A stretch of 49,189 nt of DNA from assembly GCA_945947155.1 (NCBI GenBank), contig CAMEXM010000007.1, positions 1 to 49,189 of the forward strand, given 5' to 3'. Position numbers and translations under genes: made by a program. Position 1 is the stretch's first letter. The number at the start of each line of letters is the position of its first letter. Below are positions 44,678 to 49,189 of this stretch, piece after piece. This DNA is from Polynucleobacter meluiroseus (GTDB taxonomy: Bacteria; Pseudomonadota; Gammaproteobacteria; Burkholderiales; Burkholderiaceae). Under the pieces are notes generated by a model that saw only the letters and a program-made list of their open reading frames with translations, had not been told where the DNA came from and did not search any database.

Positions 44678-45991
44678 TTATTTAACAAACGGCAGTTCAT
44701 CCCAGCAGGTGGTGTAGTGGGGAGAGCGATTTTCAGAGCGCATGGCCCACCCTACCGTATTTCCCATTGCCGCAGAATGCACGGTCTTTTTTCCAAAGCG
44801 GGTATTCAGGGTATCCATTACCTTCATCAACTCGGCTGATTTGTGATTCCAGCTACGGTCATCGAATAAGCTTGGCTGTTGCTGCGCCTTTTCTGAAATC
44901 CCGCTCAGCACAACGCCGGCTTTTTTATAGCGATAACCGGCTTTAAAAATCCGCCCTAAACCGGTCAGCGCGGCATCCGTTAATACCAGGGTATCGTCGC
45001 ACGCTTCCACTAACCCAATCGCAATGCTCGGACTGTATTGCGGCTCACCCGGCTTAAAGCGATTGGTGCGTACAAATACCTGAATCATCGCTGCCACCGA
45101 CGATTGCGCACGCAACTTTTCGCAGGCCCTAGCCATGTGAGTCGCTACCGATTCCTCAAGCTCTGCTCGGCTGGTCACCGCCCTACCAAAACTACGTGAC
45201 GCAATAATTTGCTGCTTCGCTGGCACCACTTCCTCAAGCTCTAAACACGATACGCCATTGAGCTCGCTGCTAGTCCGCTCCATCACTACACCAAAATGCG
45301 CTCGGAGAATTTTTGGCGAGGCGCAGCGCAAATCCCATACCGTCTGAATACCCATCGCCTGCAGGCGCAACGAAATTTGACGGCCCACTCCCCACACCTC
45401 ACCCACTTCGGTAATTGATAGCCAATGCGCTAGCTCTGGACTGGTTAACGCGTTCAGATCACACACCCCATTGAATACAGGATTTTTTTTGGCTAGATGA
45501 TTGGCTAACTTAGCCAAGGTTTTAGAGGCGCCCATGCCCACGCACACCGGCAATCCGGTCCATTGCCGAATCCGACTGCGCATGGCCTCCCCCATCGCTA
45601 GCGAGCTTCGGTAGAGATGGGTAACGGCATCGATGCGCAAGAAGCTTTCATCGATGCTATAGACCTCCATGTCCGGCGAAAAGTCCCGCAAGATCGAGAC
45701 CACACGCTCGCTCATATCACCGTATAAGGTGTAATTTGACGATAAGGCTTGTATGCCATGCTGGGCTGCCAAGTCCTTGAGTAAAAACCAGGGCGTCGCC
45801 ATCTTCACACCCAAGGCTTTGACTTCGCTGCTGCGCGCTACAGCACAGCCGTCATTATTGGATAGCACCACCAGCGGTACGCGCTCTAGGTGCGGCTGAA
45901 AGACCCGTTCACATGAAACGTAAAAGTTATTGACGTCTACCAAAGCAAAATGCGCTGCGCGCGGCGCTACCTCCATCGCTGCCCCCATCAT
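44678..45991 (-). CDS. umuC: DNA polymerase V catalytic subunit UmuC
   Basis: This is a Y-family translesion polymerase of 437 residues. Metal-binding acidic residues are Asp19 in DVNNFY and Asp114-Glu115 in YSIDESF. The palm and thumb regions follow, with [20 protein letters not shown] near 152 and the helix-hairpin-helix near 195-225. A beta-clamp binding motif QPSLF lies at 372-376, as in E. coli UmuC. The start overlaps the umuD stop (ATGA), so subunits are made together. No truncation or missing catalytic residue is seen. Confidence 0.96.
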   Translation of the reverse strand: MMGAAMEVAPRAAHFALVDVNNFYVSCERVFQPHLERVPLVVLSNNDGCAVARSSEVKALGVKMATPWFLLKDLAAQHGIQALSSNYTLYGDMSERVVSILRDFSPDMEVYSIDESFLRIDAVTHLYRSSLAMGEAMRSRIRQWTGLPVCVGMGASKTLAKLANHLAKKNPVFNGVCDLNALTSPELAHWLSITEVGEVWGVGRQISLRLQAMGIQTVWDLRCASPKILRAHFGVVMERTSSELNGVSCLELEEVVPAKQQIIASRSFGRAVTSRAELEESVATHMARACEKLRAQSSVAAMIQVFVRTNRFKPGEPQYSPSIAIGLVEACDDTLVLTDAALTGLGRIFKAGYRYKKAGVVLSGISEKAQQQPSLFDDRSWNHKSAELMKVMDTLNTRFGKKTVHSAAMGNTVGWAMRSENRSPHYTTCWDELPFVK

Positions 45992-46512
45992 CCAGAATGA
46001 CTAATGTCGCGGCGCTCAGCATGCGGCACTTTTTTATTACTGTACTTACGTACTACGCCAATCACCACACCCCAGACTTGCAACTCAGCGCCATCCGTAA
46101 AGGTGATGGCTGGGTAATTGGGATTTTCAGGGCGCAACTCAATCGTGCCGCGGTATTTATACAAACGCTTGATGGTGTAGTCGCCATTGACAACAGCGAC
46201 GATGATGTCCTGGTGCTTAGGCTTGAGGGCTCGGTCTACTACGACCTTATCACCGTCTGCAATGCTGGCGCCCAGCATCGAATCGCCGCGTACCGTAAAC
46301 AAAAAGGTGGCGGGCTTATTTTGAATCAAGTACTGATTCAGGTCGAGCGCATCCTCGACGTAGTCTCCTGCAGGCGAGGGAAAGCCGGCAGACAAGCCAT
46401 GCACCAGTAGGCGTAACTCGGCGGGTGGCGCCTCAAAGACAAGGCGCTCGGGGGTTTGGCTCAGCCCTAACTCAGAAACAGCCTGAATCGGTCTTAAAAC
46501 AGGGGAGTTCAT
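45988..46512 (-). CDS. umuD: SOS protease-like UmuD
   Basis: UmuD is an S24 peptidase-fold subunit that self-cleaves with RecA and then activates UmuC. The catalytic dyad is Ser78 (GDSM) and Lys115 (YTIKRL), 37 residues apart as in E. coli. The predicted cleavage site is Ala42-Gly43 in LSAGFPSP, 35 residues before the serine, again as in E. coli except for Ala in place of Cys. At 174 residues it carries an N-terminal extension of about 18. A LexA box precedes it. Confidence 0.95.
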   Translation of the reverse strand: MNSPVLRPIQAVSELGLSQTPERLVFEAPPAELRLLVHGLSAGFPSPAGDYVEDALDLNQYLIQNKPATFLFTVRGDSMLGASIADGDKVVVDRALKPKHQDIIVAVVNGDYTIKRLYKYRGTIELRPENPNYPAITFTDGAELQVWGVVIGVVRKYSNKKVPHAERRDISHSG

Positions 46513-46530
46513 GGTGGTTTTTCGTTAAAG

Positions 46531-46550
46531 TACTGTATAAAAACACAGTA
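46531..46550. promoter_or_regulatory. LexA-binding SOS box of umuDC
   Basis: TACTGTATAAAAACACAGTA contains a perfect CTGT-N8-ACAG LexA site (46533-46548). It lies 20-36 bases upstream of the umuD ATG on the minus strand and overlaps AT-rich -10-like sequence. Damage-induced expression of umuDC is the expected outcome. Confidence 0.93.
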
Positions 46551-46675
46551 TAAACACCCCATCCTAAAAATGCCAAATTTACTAAAGGAATTGGCTTTTT
46601 AATGCGGATGGGGGCGATTTCAGACACCCTCGACTGGTAAGATCAATTGCACCCCTTTCCAGAAAGCGCCTCACT

Positions 46676-47050
46676 ATGCCAAACCTCCTCCCCTTTTTCG
46701 CGCAATGGGGCCTAACCGCCCTTTCCTTGTGGGTGACGAGTTTTATTTTTGATGGCATTCAATTTGATGGCGCAGCCGCGCTCATCATTGCTGCTCTGGT
46801 ATTGGGCTTTGCCAATGCGATCGTGAAACCCATCCTCATTTTGCTCACACTACCACTCACGGCCTTAACGATGGGTCTCTTCTTGCTGGTCATTAATGCG
46901 CTGGTTTTGATGCTGGTCTCAGCCCTGGTGAGTGGCTTTACGATCTCGGGCTTTTGGACCGCCTTCTTTGCGGGCATCTTTATTTCTGTATTTAGTCTTT
47001 TTATTGGTGCCAGCGTTTTTAAAACCGACGTGCGTTACGAGCGTCATTAA
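46676..47050 (+). CDS. YvlD/phage holin IV superfamily membrane protein
   Basis: This 124-residue protein has four hydrophobic segments (about 8-25, 33-50, 56-80 and 88-112). GFANAIVKPILILLTLPLT near residue 45 is the family signature. Despite the family name, it is a common chromosomal membrane protein and no phage genes are nearby. Function unknown. It ends with a 4-base overlap with the convergent AsmA gene. A TAAGAT at about 46638 suggests a promoter with a short leader. Confidence 0.88.
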   Translation: MPNLLPFFAQWGLTALSLWVTSFIFDGIQFDGAAALIIAALVLGFANAIVKPILILLTLPLTALTMGLFLLVINALVLMLVSALVSGFTISGFWTAFFAGIFISVFSLFIGASVFKTDVRYERH

Positions 47051-48891
47051 ATACGATCCCAACTGTGCATGGCCTCACGGCAGGGATGGGGTTTATTCAT
47101 TACCCCTTCCGCATTCTGAGCGACGATCGATGCGCCGCCCGTTAAAAATCCGAGGCCCAGTGCCAAGGCTTGACCCACGACCGCCTCTTTATTGATACCA
47201 ACCTGAGGCTTAAGCAAGCTACCCTGTAAACGCACTAGGCTAGCCAAATCAAGGCCTGCGGTTAGGCCTGATTTTTCTTTAGGGTAAACAGCCAAATTAA
47301 TCTGCTCGCTGTTCAAGTTAACGAGCCCACTTAAAACAATATTTAAACGGTCGGTTTCAATGCCGATGGAATCCCGAACGGTAACCACTCCGTTTTTGAC
47401 TGGCAAATACGCTACCGCACACTCGAGGGTTGTTTCATTGCTCTTTTTGCGCATCGGATTAATTGCATCGAATAGCGTAATGAGTACATCACCACCTTGA
47501 TTCATAAAGCTTGTCGCAAGACGCGCGTTACCAATCGTAATTTGGCTTTGGCCATTTAAGCCCGAAGCGATTTGGTGCGGGCTAATACCGCTACTCGAGA
47601 AGTTAAAGGCAGCGCGCATATCGCCGCCACTCACTTTTCCCTTGGAGTCGGTTGAGGCCAGTAATTGCTCTAAGGTAAAGCCGCTAGCCCGACCTTTGAA
47701 TGTCCAGCTAGGCGAACCCTGTGTATTAGTAATGCGCGCAGAGCCATCAAACTGACCGTTGCCCAGCTGAAATGCCGCCTTGGGAATATCGATCTGCTGC
47801 GGACTAAAGCGAACCAACATGGCCACTTTTTTGAGCACGACTTTACTGGGGAGTACTAACTGAGCAATATCAACACTCAGCGTGCCATTGCCATTGGGCA
47901 GGTAATCGAGCGGCAATGGCGTATCGCCAAAGAAACGCTCGGCAGCACGCGCAGCAGTTGCAGCCTGGCTGGGTGGCGCGATGGTATTGAGTGCTTTTGC
48001 TGGCAAGGCGGACAAATCTAGCTCGCCTACTTTAAACGAAAGATCAAGCTGACTGGGTTTACTTGGATTGAGTGCCGCCGTTCCCTTGAGCTGTGTTGGC
48101 TTACCGCCCAGCGCCACTTCAAAATCGAAATGGACATCGATTGCCTCTGTCCCCATGCTGCGCAAGACTTCCCGAATCGAGGTCATCTTGCCTTTGATCG
48201 TAATCGTAAACGCGTCCTGCTTTAGGTCAGCACTGATCGCTGTCTCGGCGCCACTCTTTTGCAGCGATAAGCGCGAAATCCCATAGCTACTTACGGCAGC
48301 GCCACTGGGTTGGTAATGAATCTGACCATTGATCAAATGGAGGTTCTCAATCAGCACCAGATTACGGTCTGTAGTATCGGCGTCACTGGCTGTTTTTTTT
48401 GCATTGGCTTCTGCCGCACCAAGCGAGGATGATGCTGTTGTGCTGTTGGGCGAAGCAATGTCACCCATCACCCAATTGCCGTCGCCCTTTGCATTGGTTT
48501 CTAAATTCAGAGTCAATCCCGCCAATTGAATGCTACTCACTTCAATGCGACCGCTCAGCAACGGCAAAAGGCTAATTTCTAAAGCTACTTTTTCTAGGCT
48601 GGCCATTTGTGGGCGCTTAGCCCAGGCCGCATTGCTTAAGCTTACTTGCTCTGCCGATACGGCGATCTTCGGAAAAAAATCTAAACGTACAGGCCCTTTG
48701 ATGATCAGCTCACGCCCGGTTGTTTCACGTACCTCCAATACAAGCATCTGCGTTACCTTAGCGGGGCTAACGAGGGTGCTCAGATAAGCAAGCCCAATCA
48801 GCAAAGCGGCTATGAGCGCGCCAAGCGCAATTAGCCCTCTTTTGAATGATCGATTCATCTTGCTTTGCGTGTTTTTTTGCCCATATATCAA
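47047..48891 (-). CDS. AsmA family protein
   Basis: This is an envelope protein with one N-terminal membrane helix (about residues 20-40) and a long periplasmic beta-rich AsmA repeat domain, 614 residues. Typical features are VRLDFFPKIAVSAEQVSLSN near 68, the low-complexity stretch near 150-165, and a C-terminal AsmA region with GLNGQSQITIGNA and TDRLNIVLSGLVNL. Relatives are linked to outer-membrane assembly and lipid transport. Start is uncertain: ATG 48891 has TATATT five bases upstream, while ATG 48858 gives a more usual MNRSFKRG opening. Confidence 0.9.
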   Translation of the reverse strand: MIYGQKNTQSKMNRSFKRGLIALGALIAALLIGLAYLSTLVSPAKVTQMLVLEVRETTGRELIIKGPVRLDFFPKIAVSAEQVSLSNAAWAKRPQMASLEKVALEISLLPLLSGRIEVSSIQLAGLTLNLETNAKGDGNWVMGDIASPNSTTASSSLGAAEANAKKTASDADTTDRNLVLIENLHLINGQIHYQPSGAAVSSYGISRLSLQKSGAETAISADLKQDAFTITIKGKMTSIREVLRSMGTEAIDVHFDFEVALGGKPTQLKGTAALNPSKPSQLDLSFKVGELDLSALPAKALNTIAPPSQAATAARAAERFFGDTPLPLDYLPNGNGTLSVDIAQLVLPSKVVLKKVAMLVRFSPQQIDIPKAAFQLGNGQFDGSARITNTQGSPSWTFKGRASGFTLEQLLASTDSKGKVSGGDMRAAFNFSSSGISPHQIASGLNGQSQITIGNARLATSFMNQGGDVLITLFDAINPMRKKSNETTLECAVAYLPVKNGVVTVRDSIGIETDRLNIVLSGLVNLNSEQINLAVYPKEKSGLTAGLDLASLVRLQGSLLKPQVGINKEAVVGQALALGLGFLTGGASIVAQNAEGVMNKPHPCREAMHSWDRI

Positions 48892-48906
48892 TATAGCGCA
48901 ATCGTC

Positions 48907-48935
48907 TTGATATGGTCACAATCGAAAGGTATACA
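48907..48935 (+). promoter_or_regulatory. Promoter of the lipocalin gene
   Basis: TTGATA (48907-48912), a 17-base spacer and TATACA (48930-48935) form a good sigma-70 promoter. The -10 ends eight bases before ATG 48944, so the mRNA should have almost no leader. TACAGT at 48932-48937 is an overlapping alternative. Confidence 0.55.
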
Positions 48936-48943
48936 GTATTGGG

Positions 48944-49189
48944 ATGAACACAATAAACACAACCTTGCGCCTTCTTAGTCGATCGCTAATCGCGGCACTT
49001 TTCTTCAGTTTGAGTGCATGGGTCCCATTGGCATCGGCCCAGGCCCAATCCAGCGAGGCCTCGCCTGCGCCACTCGAATCGATTGCCTCACTGGATGTAC
49101 CTCGGTACATGGGCACCTGGTATGAAGTAGCGAAGTATCCCAATTGGTTTCAGAAGCGTTGCATTGCCAACACCAGTGCAACCTATGCC
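48944..49189 (+). CDS. Lipocalin (Blc-like), 5' part
   Basis: The gene runs off the right edge after 82 codons. A signal peptide (MNTINTTLRLLS, hydrophobic run, ASAQA near residue 34) is followed by a short linker and the lipocalin signature LDVPRYMGTWYEVAKYPNWF (about 50-69), then the conserved RCIANTSATYA. There is no lipobox Cys at the usual place, so it is probably a secreted rather than lipid-anchored Blc relative. Lipocalins bind lipids or other hydrophobic ligands. It diverges from the AsmA gene. Confidence 0.88.
   Translation, partial: MNTINTTLRLLSRSLIAALFFSLSAWVPLASAQAQSSEASPAPLESIASLDVPRYMGTWYEVAKYPNWFQKRCIANTSATYA

Noticed and set aside
46676..47050. Prophage remnant suggested by the holin superfamily name
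   Set aside because: The YvlD/holin IV family is a common chromosomal membrane family and no phage genes, att sites or integrase are nearby.
1..49189. CRISPR arrays, tRNA or rRNA genes, insertion sequences
   Set aside because: No regularly spaced repeats, cloverleaf sequences, rRNA signatures, transposase frames or terminal inverted repeats were seen on reading the window.

Overview
The window looks like a chromosomal segment of a free-living betaproteobacterium of the Burkholderiaceae, most like Polynucleobacter. This is inferred from the scpB-rluB-rimP-nusA order, several Bug-family periplasmic binding proteins, a DUF3422 protein, small intergenic gaps and compact operons. I see no rRNA, tRNA, CRISPR array, insertion sequence or prophage. 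No stretch longer than about 300 bases lacks a gene; the largest gaps are 3059-3293, 20661-20849 and 30298-30490.

Layout. 1-3058 (minus): housekeeping block scpB, rluB, rimP and the first codons of nusA. 3294-4825: a patatin-like lipoprotein facing an NlpC/P60 protein that lacks its catalytic cysteine. 4962-10646 (minus): a yejABEF peptide ABC importer. 10696-12797 (plus): fabI and a two-domain chrA. 12838-16988 (plus): a probable acyl-CoA catabolic operon (FAS1/MaoC-type hydratase, MmgE/PrpD, CitE-like lyase, Bug protein) ending in a strong terminator. 17081-20660 (minus): a GT39 glycosyltransferase, a sialidase-fold protein and a membrane protein with overlapping genes. 20850-22470 (plus): monohaem cytochrome c and FccB, a flavocytochrome c sulfide dehydrogenase pair. 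22552-26402: DUF3422, a class II aldolase with a 4-OT-type tautomerase, and a TAXI-type binding protein.

26551-35171 is the main accessory island. An SMP-30 lactonase, a GntR/UTRA regulator, an Ldh-family dehydrogenase and a Bug protein form one minus-strand operon. Opposite and beyond it lie a 3-hydroxyacyl-CoA-dehydrogenase-like enzyme, an enolase-superfamily enzyme, a second Bug protein and a UxaA/GarD-family dehydratase. Together they suggest import and breakdown of a sugar acid or its lactone. 35282-49189: cbpAM, uup, a COG2509 flavoprotein, an aldo/keto reductase, a GNAT enzyme, yaeQ, a PIN nuclease, a DUF1653 protein, slyX, a class V aminotransferase, a LexA-boxed umuDC operon, a YvlD-type membrane protein, an AsmA protein and the start of a lipocalin gene.

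A signal running through the window concerns start sites. Many first genes without a Shine-Dalgarno have a -10-like hexamer ending only 5-8 bases before the start codon, which predicts leaderless mRNAs. Genes with good Shine-Dalgarno sequences form a separate class.
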